Assembly (NCBI GenBank): GCA_017474455.1
Contig: JAFVHP010000034.1
Location: forward strand, 248,001-312,000
From: Lachnospiraceae bacterium
GTDB lineage: Bacteria; Bacillota; Clostridia; Lachnospirales; Lachnospiraceae
DNA: 64,000 nt
Direction of reading: 5' to 3'
How positions within the stretch are numbered: the first letter of the stretch is position 1; each line of letters begins with the position of its first letter. A program made the position numbers and the translations under genes. Shown here one piece after another: positions 28,132-36,758 of the stretch. A model generated the notes under the pieces. The model saw only the letters and a list, made by a program, of their open reading frames with translations. It was not told the origin of the DNA and ran no database searches.

Positions 28132-29154
28132 TCAGAACTGCTCGATAAAACGGATATCGTTCTCATACAGAAGACGCATGTCGTCGATCTCATATTTGAG
28201 CAGTGCGATCCTTTCAAGGCCGACACCGAAAGCAAAACCTGAATACTCTTCGGGATCAATATTACTCATCTCCAGTACGTGGGGATGCACCATGCCGCAG
28301 CCAAGTATCTCGATCCAGCCCTCATGCTTGCAGAAGGAACAGCCGCTGCCGCCGCACTTGAAGCAGCTGACATCCATCTCCGCCGACGGTTCTGTAAAAG
28401 GGAAATGATGCGGCCTGAAACGGACTTTTGTGTCCTCTCCGAAGAGCTGCTTTGCGAATTCGGCCAGCGTTCCCTTAAGATCGGCAAACGTAATGCCCTT
28501 ATCAACGACAAGGCCTTCCACCTGATGGAAAGTAGGCGAATGCGTGGCATCGACAGCGTCGGACCTGTATACCCTGCCGGGTGCGATCATACGGATCGGC
28601 ATACGGCCGGCTTCCATGGCGTGGACCTGGGTGCCCGAAGTCTGGGTCCTTAAAAGGATGTCCCCGTTAATATAGAATGTATCCTGTTCGTCTTTTGCCG
28701 GATGGTCTTCGGGTATGTTCAGGGCGGTAAAGTTGTAATAGTCTGTCTCTATCTCGGGTCCTTCCATGACCTCATACCCCATCCCGATAAAGATCCTTTC
28801 CAGTTCTTCAAGAACGACGGTGTTCGGGTGAAGATGTCCGATCTTTCTGCGGCTGGCCGGAAGCGTAACGTCGATCACTTCTTTCTTCAGCTTTTCCTGC
28901 AGCATGAACTCTTCGATAACCTTCTGCCGTTCTTTCAGGGCGTCTTCGATCGCGGCCCTGGTGTCGTTGACCAACTGGCCGACCTTGGGACGGTCTTCCT
29001 TGGAGACGTCTTTCATACTCTTAAGTATCTCCGTAAGGGAGCCCTTCTTCCCGAGAAACTCGACTCTGATGGCATCGATAATATCAGCCCTGTCTGCCGC
29101 CTTAAGTCTGGCAAGCGCCGCTTCACGGATCTTTTCAAGATCATTCTGTATCAT
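28132..29154 (-). CDS. pheS: Phenylalanyl-tRNA synthetase alpha subunit
   Basis: A 340-residue PheRS alpha chain: N-terminal coiled coil (LEKIREAALARLKAA, LGKKGSLTEILKSMKD), then the class II core with HPNTVVLEELERIFIGMGYEV, GRVYRSDAVDATHSPTFHQ (motif 2) and FAFGVGLERIALL (motif 3). A Cys-rich CFKCGGSGCSFC segment lies in the catalytic domain. Length is normal. The leader is about 70 bases from the end of the probable 6S RNA; no T-box is seen. Confidence 0.97.
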   Translation of the reverse strand: MIQNDLEKIREAALARLKAADRADIIDAIRVEFLGKKGSLTEILKSMKDVSKEDRPKVGQLVNDTRAAIEDALKERQKVIEEFMLQEKLKKEVIDVTLPASRRKIGHLHPNTVVLEELERIFIGMGYEVMEGPEIETDYYNFTALNIPEDHPAKDEQDTFYINGDILLRTQTSGTQVHAMEAGRMPIRMIAPGRVYRSDAVDATHSPTFHQVEGLVVDKGITFADLKGTLAEFAKQLFGEDTKVRFRPHHFPFTEPSAEMDVSCFKCGGSGCSFCKHEGWIEILGCGMVHPHVLEMSNIDPEEYSGFAFGVGLERIALLKYEIDDMRLLYENDIRFIEQF

Positions 29155-29221
29155 GGATGGTTTCTCCTTTATATGTTTTAAGCATTAAGCTGAAATACCT
29201 GTTGTCTGATTTTTGCGCACG

Positions 29222-29342
29222 AAAAGCCGAAATGCCGTCACTGCACTTTGACTCCTAGCTAATGCCAGGTGGGTGTCCGCAGCCTGCACATTTGCCGTCC
29301 TCTGACTATGGAGGCTTGACAGCCGCACAGGCGATATAAGAA
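29222..29342 (-). ncRNA. ssrS: Probable 6S RNA
   Basis: The 250-base gap upstream of pheS holds a structured minus-strand segment resembling Firmicute 6S RNA. It has CGCCTGTGCGGC near the 5' side, a hairpin around GCCTCCATAGTCAGAGGACGGC, then CTGCGGACACCCACCT with GCTAGGAGTCAAAGTG and GACGGCATTT on the 3' side. GCC/GGC and TGC/GCA segments can close the outer stem. 6S RNA mimics an open promoter and sequesters the housekeeping RNA polymerase. The ends are approximate and the identification is from remembered consensus features. Confidence 0.65.
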
Positions 29343-29403
29343 TCCCGTTTAAAGTAATTGTAGGTTCAAAATAGCAATAACGGATTTCGGTTGATTTATT
29401 ATA

Positions 29404-31200
29404 TCATACTGTAAACGGTTTTGTCTGCGAAGCGACAAACTCCCTCTCTTCCTCATTCAGATAAGGATACAGCGCGTCGTATACATACTGGTGGTATGTA
29501 TTGATCATCTCCCTGTCCTTCCTGTCCAGAAGGGCTTCGTCGATCAGATCCCTGTCCAACGGAACAAAGGTAAGCGGGAGGAAATGGAGGAAACGTCCGT
29601 CGGAATTCTCCGTATACTCTTCCACCAGGAGTATGTTTTCGATCCGGATGCCGTATCTGCCTTCCAGATAGACGCCCGGTTCGTCCGAAACGATCATCCC
29701 CGGTGCCAGAGCAGCCTCATTTTCAGCCGGTTTCCACCTTATGTTCTGGGGACCTTCATGAACGTTCAGCAGATAGCCGATGCCGTGGCCGGTCCCGCAT
29801 TTATAGTCCATTGCATGTTCCCACAGAACGCCTCTGGCCAGGATATCAAGGTTCCTGCCGGTACAGCCTTCCAGGAAAACGGCATTCTGGAGGCGGAGCG
29901 TCGCGATGGCGGTAAGGGTGTAATGCTTCCTCATCTCATCCGTTACGCTGCCGACGGCAAAGGTCCTGGTGACATCTGTCGTCCCCCCCAGGTACTGTCC
30001 GCCGGAATCCACCAGGAGCATCCCCTCAGGTCTGATCACAGCTGCCGATTCTTCATCAGCAGAATAATGCATCATGGCCGCGTTAGCCCCATATGCGGCG
30101 ATCGTCCCGAAGGAAAGCTCGACGAAATCCCCTATCTGCTTCCTGAGTCCTTCCAGATGTTCCATGACGGTCCATTCTGTCATCGGTATCTTTCCGACGT
30201 TGTTTTTGACCCAGAAGATCATTTTTGCCACAGCCGCGCTGTCTTCAATATACGCCCTGCGCAGGTTCAGTATCTCTGTCTGATTTTTCCTGGCTTTCAT
30301 TGCGGTAACAGGGCTGGCGGTGCCGGCTGCATTTTTGCCTTCCAGCGCCCTGACTATTGCCGTACTTGCCGTATCCCGGTCATATAATACCTTTCCGGGA
30401 AAATCAGTGTCCGCCAGGAAGGAGTAGAACTCCCCGTAGGGATGGAGGGCAACGCCCAGTCCTGCAAAATACGCAGTGACTTCATCCGTGAGTTCACCGG
30501 GCTGTACAAAGAAATGCTGTTCATTAACGCCGATCACTGCATTGCAAAGTGCCACCGGATTATAATCCACATCGTTGCCGCGGACGTTATACAGCCACAT
30601 CAGATCATCCAGGCGGGACGTCACATACGTGTCCGCACCGTCCTTTTTCAGTTCGGCAAAAAGCCGTGAGAGTTTGCTCTCTGCACTTTCTCCGGCGTAT
30701 TTTTCATCAAGAACGAACATCGGATTCATGGGCAGGGCGGGCCTATCGGTCCATATTTCCCCCGCCAGGTCCAGATCGGTCCTGATACTGATCTTTCTGC
30801 CCTTCAGTTTCTTTTCCAGTTCCTCCGTTATGGCATGGCTCACGCACCTGCCGTCATAGGAAAGCACTTCGTTCTCCTTCATGACGGCATAAAGGTAATC
30901 CGGGATCTCAGGCACATCCTTTTCACCCATCCGGAACAGCTTAATGCCTGTGCCTTCGAGTTCATTCTGCGCCTGAATGAAATATCGTCCGTCAGTCCAG
31001 AGCCCGGCACTGTCCGTGCCGACAACAAGGGTCCCGTTCGAACCGGTAAACCCGCTTAAGAACTCCCTTGTTTTAAAATAAGGCGCAACATATTCCGACT
31101 GATGGAAATCAGCTGTCACCACCATATAGTAACTGACATTTTCTTCACGCATCCTTCCGCGCAGGACGGCCAGTCTGCTTTTAATGATCTCTCCGGACAC
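29404..31200 (-). CDS. Aminopeptidase P family protein (three-domain, M24B)
   Basis: A 598-residue three-domain Xaa-Pro aminopeptidase. Two creatinase-like N-terminal domains (YMVVTADFHQSEYVAPYFKTREFLSGFTGS; LWTDGRYFIQAQNEL; TSRLDDLMWLYNVRGND) precede the pita-bread catalytic domain. That domain carries metal ligands in LLVDSGGQYLGGTTDVTRTF, CGTGHGIGYLLNVHEGPQ, SDEPGVYLEG and GIRIENILLV. It cleaves the N-terminal residue ahead of proline. No signal peptide, so cytoplasmic. It follows citrate synthase by 37 bases. Confidence 0.94.
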   Translation of the reverse strand: MSGEIIKSRLAVLRGRMREENVSYYMVVTADFHQSEYVAPYFKTREFLSGFTGSNGTLVVGTDSAGLWTDGRYFIQAQNELEGTGIKLFRMGEKDVPEIPDYLYAVMKENEVLSYDGRCVSHAITEELEKKLKGRKISIRTDLDLAGEIWTDRPALPMNPMFVLDEKYAGESAESKLSRLFAELKKDGADTYVTSRLDDLMWLYNVRGNDVDYNPVALCNAVIGVNEQHFFVQPGELTDEVTAYFAGLGVALHPYGEFYSFLADTDFPGKVLYDRDTASTAIVRALEGKNAAGTASPVTAMKARKNQTEILNLRRAYIEDSAAVAKMIFWVKNNVGKIPMTEWTVMEHLEGLRKQIGDFVELSFGTIAAYGANAAMMHYSADEESAAVIRPEGMLLVDSGGQYLGGTTDVTRTFAVGSVTDEMRKHYTLTAIATLRLQNAVFLEGCTGRNLDILARGVLWEHAMDYKCGTGHGIGYLLNVHEGPQNIRWKPAENEAALAPGMIVSDEPGVYLEGRYGIRIENILLVEEYTENSDGRFLHFLPLTFVPLDRDLIDEALLDRKDREMINTYHQYVYDALYPYLNEEEREFVASQTKPFTV

Positions 31201-31237
31201 GGATATTCCTCCTGTTCCTTTCCTTGTTATTACAGTA

Positions 31238-32608
31238 TTATCTTTGATCTATCGGTGTATAGTTCCTGATCTGTTCGACTGTCCTGAATGCCGGCCTTAT
31301 GATCTTGGAATTATTGGCCAGCTCTTCCAGGCGGTGGGCAGACCATCCGGCTATCCTCGCGATCGCGAACAGCGGGGTAAACAGCTCATAAGGAAGCCCC
31401 AGCATTTCATAGACGAAGCCTGAATAGAAGTCGACATTGACGCTGACGCCCTTGTACATCTTCCTTTCCCCGGCAATGATCTGCGGGGCAAGCCGTTCCA
31501 CAAGGTCGTACAGGGCATATTCTTCCATGCGTCCTTTTTCCCCGGCCAGCTGCCGGACATAATTCTTAAGGATAACAGCTCTGGGATCCGACAGGGAGTA
31601 TACCGCATGCCCGACGCCATAGATCAGTCCCGCCTTATCAAACTCTTCTTTCCCAAGGAGCCTTTTCAGATAGGCGGACACCTCTTCCTCGTCTGTCCAG
31701 TCCCGTACTTTGTTCTTCATATCTTCGAACATCTGCGTCACTTTGACATTGGCCCCGCCGTGCCTGGGTCCTTTGAGCGCGCCGACCGCAGCGGCCATGA
31801 CGGAATAGGTATCCGTCATCGTAGATGTCACGACGTGTGTCGTAAATGTGGAGTTATTGCCTCCGCCATGGTCCATATGCAGCACAAGGAGCACGTCCAG
31901 GATCCTGGCCTCCAGCTCGGTATAGGAAGAATCCGGCCGCAGGATGTGCAGGACGTTTTCAGCGGTACTGCCTGACTCGAGAGGCCTGTGGATATACAGG
32001 CTCTGCCCGTCGTGATAATGACGGTAAGCCTGGTACCCGTATATCGAAAGCATGGGGAACAGGCTGATGAGCTGCATGCACTGTCTCAGGACATTCGGGA
32101 GCGATACGTCGTCTTCCAGTTCGTCATAGGAATACAGCGTAAGGATACTTCTGGACAGAGTATTCATCATATCCTTGCTGGGCGCTTTCAGAACGACATC
32201 CCTTACGAAATTGGTCGGAAGGGATCTGTAAAACCATAGCCTCTCCTCGAAAACACGCAGTTCTTCCCTGGTGGGAAGCTCCCCTATCATCAAAAGATAG
32301 GCGGTCTCTTCATAGCCGAACCTGTTCTCGGAGGTAAAGCCTCTGATCAGGTCATTGATCTCATATCCCCGGTAATACAACCGGCCGTGGTCCGGGACCG
32401 GTTCACCGTTCACGATCTTTTTGGCCATGACATCGGAAACGTGTGTAAGGCCTGCAAGGACACCTACTCCGTTCATATCCCTGAGACCGCGTTTTACGTC
32501 AAGCCTGGCATACAGTTCCTGGTCGATCCGGTCTGCCGCCTCCAGCTTTTGTGCCATTTCTTTCAGTTCGGGGGTTATTTCCGAATATGCGTTTACCTGC
32601 TCTGCCAT
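31238..32608 (-). CDS. Citrate synthase
   Basis: A 456-residue citrate synthase of the long clostridial type with an extended N-terminus (about 60 residues before the first core motif). Catalytic segments: LHMDHGGGNNSTF (first His), the GPRHGGAN substrate loop, IYGVGHAVYSLSDPRA (second His) and VNVDFYSGFVYEMLGLP (Asp). It condenses acetyl-CoA with oxaloacetate. No aconitase or isocitrate dehydrogenase gene is nearby, so pathway context must come from elsewhere. It lies between threonine synthase and aminopeptidase P. Confidence 0.93.
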   Translation of the reverse strand: MAEQVNAYSEITPELKEMAQKLEAADRIDQELYARLDVKRGLRDMNGVGVLAGLTHVSDVMAKKIVNGEPVPDHGRLYYRGYEINDLIRGFTSENRFGYEETAYLLMIGELPTREELRVFEERLWFYRSLPTNFVRDVVLKAPSKDMMNTLSRSILTLYSYDELEDDVSLPNVLRQCMQLISLFPMLSIYGYQAYRHYHDGQSLYIHRPLESGSTAENVLHILRPDSSYTELEARILDVLLVLHMDHGGGNNSTFTTHVVTSTMTDTYSVMAAAVGALKGPRHGGANVKVTQMFEDMKNKVRDWTDEEEVSAYLKRLLGKEEFDKAGLIYGVGHAVYSLSDPRAVILKNYVRQLAGEKGRMEEYALYDLVERLAPQIIAGERKMYKGVSVNVDFYSGFVYEMLGLPYELFTPLFAIARIAGWSAHRLEELANNSKIIRPAFRTVEQIRNYTPIDQR

Positions 32609-32639
32609 AACAACCTCCCTTCGTTGTCTATCGGAATGA

Positions 32640-34121
32640 TCACTTCAGAAAATCCAGCAGTGCTTCCTTCATTTCGTCCGGGCCGCATACCGTTGTATGC
32701 CGGACAGGTGCGTTTTTCAATGAAAGTACCGCTGCCGGCACTTCTACTCCGGCTGTCTTTGAAAGATCTTCCGCCAGCTCAAGGTCATCCTTGTCAGCCG
32801 GCATGGAAAGAGCCTTCAGTACCGATGTTTCAAATTTGAACGGGCTGGCTGTGGAGGCGATCACCGTTTTGGTCTCATCCCCTGTCTTCAGCCTGTACCC
32901 GGCATAGACGCTTGCGCCTACAGCGGTATGCGGATCGATAACATAGCCTTCCCTGTCATAGTAATCCCGGATCGCTTCCGCAGTATCCTCTTCCGTCGCG
33001 AACCCTGCATAAAAAACATCCAGCTGCTCCCTCATCCCGGGGGTGATCTCATAGCGTCCGCTGGCGGCCAGGGATCTCATCAGTTCAGCCGTTCTCTCAG
33101 GATCCTCTCCGCAGATGTGGTAAATGAGCCGTTCCAGGTTGGAGGAGATCAGTATATCCATCGACGGTGAACTCGTCAGCACGAATTCCCTGTTCCTGTC
33201 ATATTCGCCGGTATTGAAGAAGTCATACAGCACTTTATTGGTATTCGACGCACAGATGAGTTTTCCGACAGGGACGCCGGCTTTCATTGCCAGGTAAGCA
33301 GCCAGGATATTGCCGAAATTGCCGGTCGGAACAACAAAATTGATCTTCTCACCGTCCGTGATGCTTCCGTTTCTCAAAAGCGAACAGTATGCATGGACAT
33401 AATAAACTACCTGCGGAACGAGCCTGCCCACGTTGATCGAGTTGGCGGAAGACAGGGCAAAACCCCTCCTGTCCAGCTCCTCCCGCAGTTCAGTGTCCGT
33501 GAATATCCTCTTGACACCGTTCTGTGCATCGTCAAAATTGCCGCGGATGCCGATCACACAGGTGTTGTCGCCGGCCTGCGTCACCATCTGTCTTTCCTGG
33601 ATACGCGACACACCGTCCTTCGGATAGTAGACAACGATCCTTGTACCTTTTACATCAGCAAATCCGGCAAGCGCCGCCTTACCGGTATCCCCGCTCGTGG
33701 CAGTCAGGATCACAGTCTCTTTATCCAAACCGTTCTTAGCGGCGGCTGTCGTCATCAGGTAGGGAAGGATCGAGAGCGCCATATCCTTGAAAGCGATCGT
33801 CGGGCCATGGAACAGTTCCAGGAACCAGGCGTCGCCGGCTTTTTTCAGGGGCGCGATCTCATCGGTATCGAACTTGTCGTCATAAGCCCCGTCGATGCAT
33901 CTTTTCAATTCTTCCTCTGTGTAATCTGTCAGGTATAAGGAGAGTATCTCCAGAGCCAGTTCTTTGTATGTCAGCCCGGCGAGCTCCCTCATCGATCTTT
34001 TAATGACAGGGAACCCGGAAGGGACAAAAAGTCCTCCGTCCGGTGCCAGTCCCTGCAGGATAGCTTCCGAAGCAGTAACAGTATACCTGTCCGATCTTGT
34101 ACTCTTATAGCTGATATCCAT
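32640..34121 (-). CDS. thrC: Threonine synthase
   Basis: A 493-residue PLP enzyme that converts O-phosphohomoserine to threonine. Motifs: YKSTRSD at the start, LAPDGGLFVP, ELFHGPTIAFKDMALSILP (PLP lysine in FKD), TATSGDTGKAALAGFAD phosphate loop, and FVVPTGNFGNILAAYLA. The long length fits the fungal/clostridial class. The ATG at 34121 follows AAGGAG by 10 bases and is preferred over the upstream GTG at 34142. It is divergent from the YprB-like gene; citrate synthase follows after 31 bases. Confidence 0.95.
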   Translation of the reverse strand: MDISYKSTRSDRYTVTASEAILQGLAPDGGLFVPSGFPVIKRSMRELAGLTYKELALEILSLYLTDYTEEELKRCIDGAYDDKFDTDEIAPLKKAGDAWFLELFHGPTIAFKDMALSILPYLMTTAAAKNGLDKETVILTATSGDTGKAALAGFADVKGTRIVVYYPKDGVSRIQERQMVTQAGDNTCVIGIRGNFDDAQNGVKRIFTDTELREELDRRGFALSSANSINVGRLVPQVVYYVHAYCSLLRNGSITDGEKINFVVPTGNFGNILAAYLAMKAGVPVGKLICASNTNKVLYDFFNTGEYDRNREFVLTSSPSMDILISSNLERLIYHICGEDPERTAELMRSLAASGRYEITPGMREQLDVFYAGFATEEDTAEAIRDYYDREGYVIDPHTAVGASVYAGYRLKTGDETKTVIASTASPFKFETSVLKALSMPADKDDLELAEDLSKTAGVEVPAAVLSLKNAPVRHTTVCGPDEMKEALLDFLK

Positions 34122-34154
34122 ATCTGCGGTACTCCTTATCACCTGCGGCGGCCC

Positions 34155-34220
34155 AAAATACCATGGTGCAAATTCATAAGTGCGATTTTAACATTAATCT
34201 TCGATATTTTAAAGGCGGCA
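34155..34220. promoter_or_regulatory. Two-block intergenic element, copy 2
   Basis: AAAATACCAT (34155-34164) and ATTTTAAAGGCGGCA (34206-34220) match copy 1 exactly in both blocks, with 41 rather than 47 bases between them. The second block contains the shared TTTAAA -35; the first lies in the thrC leader. Confidence 0.45.
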
Positions 34221-34236
34221 TTTTGGAAAGTATGAT
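34185..34236. promoter_or_regulatory. Divergent promoters sharing one TTTAAA -35
   Basis: The palindrome TTTAAA at 34208-34213 can serve as the -35 in both directions. On minus, 17 bases separate it from TAAAAT (34185-34190) for thrC. On plus, 17 bases separate it from TATGAT (34231-34236) for the YprB-like gene. Both spacings are optimal, though TTTAAA is only a moderate -35. Confidence 0.5.
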
Positions 34237-34248
34237 AGACTAATTTAC

Positions 34249-35343
34249 ATGAAAATTTTTACAAGACAGCTGTCCAATATGGACATAGCCACTTCAGCCC
34301 TGTCAGATATCCTTTATTTCGATATTGAGACCACCGGGCTGTCCGCGCAGAATGACCGGATCTACCTGATCGGCTGCGCGGTTCACGATGGACAGGGCTT
34401 TCTCATAACACAGTGGTTCGATGATACCGGAAACGAAGAAAAACAGATACTGTCTTCGTTTTTTATTTATGCTGCCGGTTTCGGACGCCTGATCAATTAC
34501 AACGGAAACCGCTTTGATATTCCTTTCCTGCAGAAACGGGCAGCCGTGTACGGCCTTACGGACACTCTGTCCGACATGGTATCCCTCGATCTGTACAAAG
34601 AGATCGTTCCTTACAGGAATCTGCTCGGGATAAGCGACTTAAAGCAGCAGACGGTCGAGGCATTGTTCGGCAGCGGCCGTACAGACCACACTTCCGGCGG
34701 GGAACTGACAGAGGTATATAAGAACTATATTGCCGGCGGTGGCTCCCGGGCTGAAGAAGAAAAGCTCCTTATCGGCCATAACGAAGCCGATCTTGAAGGC
34801 CTTATCAGCATAACGCCTGTACTGGCCTTTCATGACCTGCCCGAATCAAAGCTGACGGTCTATAAAGCGCTGGTCAACACCTATACAGATTATTCAGGCA
34901 CCGGGCAGCACGAGCTCCTCCTTCATTTCCGGAGCGAAAAAAGCATACCGCTCCAGATCCATACTGTTCATGAAAGGTGCCACCTGACTCTGTTCCTGAA
35001 TGAAGGACTGATCAAGGTCCCTCTCGTCGAAGCCGAATTGAAGTATTATTACGCGGGTTACAGGGATTACTACTATCTTCCCGATGAAGATATGGCCCTG
35101 CACAAATCAATAGCCGGTTTTGTCGAAAGCAGCCACAGGGTACAGGCGACCGCATCGACCTGCTATACGAGAAAACGTTCGGTCTTCCTTCCCCAGTGGG
35201 ACAGATTTATCGAACCCTTCTACAAGTATGAGCTTCATGATACAAAATCATTCTTTGAACTCAGGGATGAGATGAAGAAGAACAGAGAATTCTTTTCTTC
35301 CTACGCGGAATACCTGTTCCGTTATCTGATCAAAAACAGCTGA
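34249..35343 (+). CDS. YprB-like ribonuclease H-fold exonuclease
   Basis: A 364-residue protein whose N-terminal half is a DEDD-type 3'-5' exonuclease fold: DIETTG at residues 25-30, LINYNGNRFDIPFLQKRA near 85, and IGHNEADLEGL carrying the later acidic residues. The C-terminal half is uncharacterised. YprB proteins of Bacillota are predicted nucleases with unknown substrate. It is one of two protein genes on the plus strand. No Shine-Dalgarno precedes the ATG and the predicted transcription start lies only about 6 bases upstream, so the mRNA may be nearly leaderless. Confidence 0.82.
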   Translation: MKIFTRQLSNMDIATSALSDILYFDIETTGLSAQNDRIYLIGCAVHDGQGFLITQWFDDTGNEEKQILSSFFIYAAGFGRLINYNGNRFDIPFLQKRAAVYGLTDTLSDMVSLDLYKEIVPYRNLLGISDLKQQTVEALFGSGRTDHTSGGELTEVYKNYIAGGGSRAEEEKLLIGHNEADLEGLISITPVLAFHDLPESKLTVYKALVNTYTDYSGTGQHELLLHFRSEKSIPLQIHTVHERCHLTLFLNEGLIKVPLVEAELKYYYAGYRDYYYLPDEDMALHKSIAGFVESSHRVQATASTCYTRKRSVFLPQWDRFIEPFYKYELHDTKSFFELRDEMKKNREFFSSYAEYLFRYLIKNS

Positions 35344-35408
35344 ACAGACGTTTTCGTTCCGCTTTCGCGGTCCGGTTGAAATGATCGGTATTGCAGCTTC
35401 CGAATAGT

Positions 35409-35444
35409 AAAAAAAGAGCCGTCCGGTCTGTGCCGGACGGCTCT
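35409..35444 (-). terminator. Terminator of the S1 gene, possibly bidirectional
   Basis: A perfect 12 bp stem (AGAGCCGTCCGG with its complement, 6-base loop) is followed on minus by seven T residues. On plus it is followed by TCATATTT, so it may also stop the convergent YprB-like transcript. Confidence 0.9.
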
Positions 35445-35471
35445 TCATATTTACTGATCAGATGCCCGGAA

Positions 35472-36758
35472 TTATTCCTCCGCAGCTTCCTCGACCGCTT
35501 CAGCGGCTTCTTCAACTGCTTCCGTGACTGCTTCTGCAGTTTCTTCCACGGCTTCTACAGCTTCTTCAGCAGCGGCTGCTGCCTCTGCTTCGGCCTCCGC
35601 CTTTGCATCGGCTACGAGCGCTTCAACATCAACAGGTGCTGCTTCAACGTCAGACTCTGCTGCTGCAGCGGCTTCTTCAGCCTTCTTTTCCTTCTCCTGC
35701 TCGTTCAGCATAGCCTTTACGCTGAGGCTGATCTTGTTGTTTTCAAGATTGAAATCAACGATCTTAGCTGTGATCTCATCACCGATATGCAGGACATCAG
35801 AGGGCTTCTCGACATGTTCCCTGGAGATCTGGGAAACATGGAGCAGAGCGTCGATACCGGTCTCGAGTTCGACAAAAGCACCGAAATCGGTCATTCTGGC
35901 AACTTTACCGGTAACGATATTGCCAACGGCATACTTCTCTTCCGCGCCGATCCAGGGGTTGTTCTCCGGGAACTTCATGGAAAGAGCGATCTTCGTGTCC
36001 TGGATATCCTTGATCATGACACGGAGAGCTTCGCCGACCTTGAATGCTTTCCTGGGGCTTTCAACTCTTCCCCAGCTCATCTCGGAGATATGCAGGAGAC
36101 CGTCTACACCGCCAAGATCTACGAATGCGCCGAAGTCTGTAATATTCTTTACAGTACCTTCAACAGTATCGCCGACTTCGATCTTCTCAAAGAGTTCTTT
36201 CTGCAGTTCGGCCTTCTTCTCCATAAGCAGCTGCTTACGGTCGCCAATATATCTGCGTCTGTGGGGATTGTATTCAATGATCACGAACTCGATCTCTTCG
36301 CCGAGATACTTGCTCAGATCCTTAACATACGTATCCGATACAAGACTTGCAGGAATAAATACGCGCGCTTCATCAACGACTACGCTGAGACCGCCCGAAA
36401 GGACCTGCGTGACCTTTGCTGTCAGGACTTCCTTATTGTTATAAGCTTCTTCGATCCTCTTACTGCCGCGTTCCGCCGCCAGCTTCTTGTAGGAAAGAAT
36501 GACCTGACCATCACCATCATTGACCTTAAGGACTTTGACTTCAAGTGTCTGCCCCACCTCAAGAACCTGTGTAAGGTCCACGGAACTGTCATTCGTGTAT
36601 TCATTGCGGGTAAGAATGCCGTCAGACTTGTAGCCGATATTGAGAATAGCCACATCGGGCTTAACGTCAATAACGGTACCTTCTACAGCTTCTCCGTTAT
36701 GAATGGTTTTGAATGACTCATCCAGCATCTGTTCAAATGTCAGTTCCTGTTCCGACAT
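35472..36758 (-). CDS. rpsA: S1 domain RNA-binding protein / ribosomal protein S1 homologue
   Basis: A 428-residue protein with four S1 (OB-fold) repeats: about 20-90 (GTVIDVKPDVAILNIGYKSDG), 105-170, 185-255 (GTVKNITDFGAFVDLGGVDG) and 270-340 (GKVARMTDFGAFVELETGID). A tail of about 75 residues follows, made almost only of Ala, Glu and Val. S1 proteins help mRNA reach the 30S subunit. The ATG at 36758 follows GAGGAGG by 9 bases and lies 26 bases inside the end of ispH, in a different frame. In many Clostridia these two genes are fused; here they only overlap. Confidence 0.92.
   Translation of the reverse strand: MSEQELTFEQMLDESFKTIHNGEAVEGTVIDVKPDVAILNIGYKSDGILTRNEYTNDSSVDLTQVLEVGQTLEVKVLKVNDGDGQVILSYKKLAAERGSKRIEEAYNNKEVLTAKVTQVLSGGLSVVVDEARVFIPASLVSDTYVKDLSKYLGEEIEFVIIEYNPHRRRYIGDRKQLLMEKKAELQKELFEKIEVGDTVEGTVKNITDFGAFVDLGGVDGLLHISEMSWGRVESPRKAFKVGEALRVMIKDIQDTKIALSMKFPENNPWIGAEEKYAVGNIVTGKVARMTDFGAFVELETGIDALLHVSQISREHVEKPSDVLHIGDEITAKIVDFNLENNKISLSVKAMLNEQEKEKKAEEAAAAAESDVEAAPVDVEALVADAKAEAEAEAAAAAEEAVEAVEETAEAVTEAVEEAAEAVEEAAEE

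Noticed and set aside
29155..29403. T-box riboswitch upstream of pheS
   Set aside because: The gap lacks the TGGNACCGCG-type antiterminator motif and a terminator next to pheS; the ACACCCACCT and GACGGCAT segments fit 6S RNA better.
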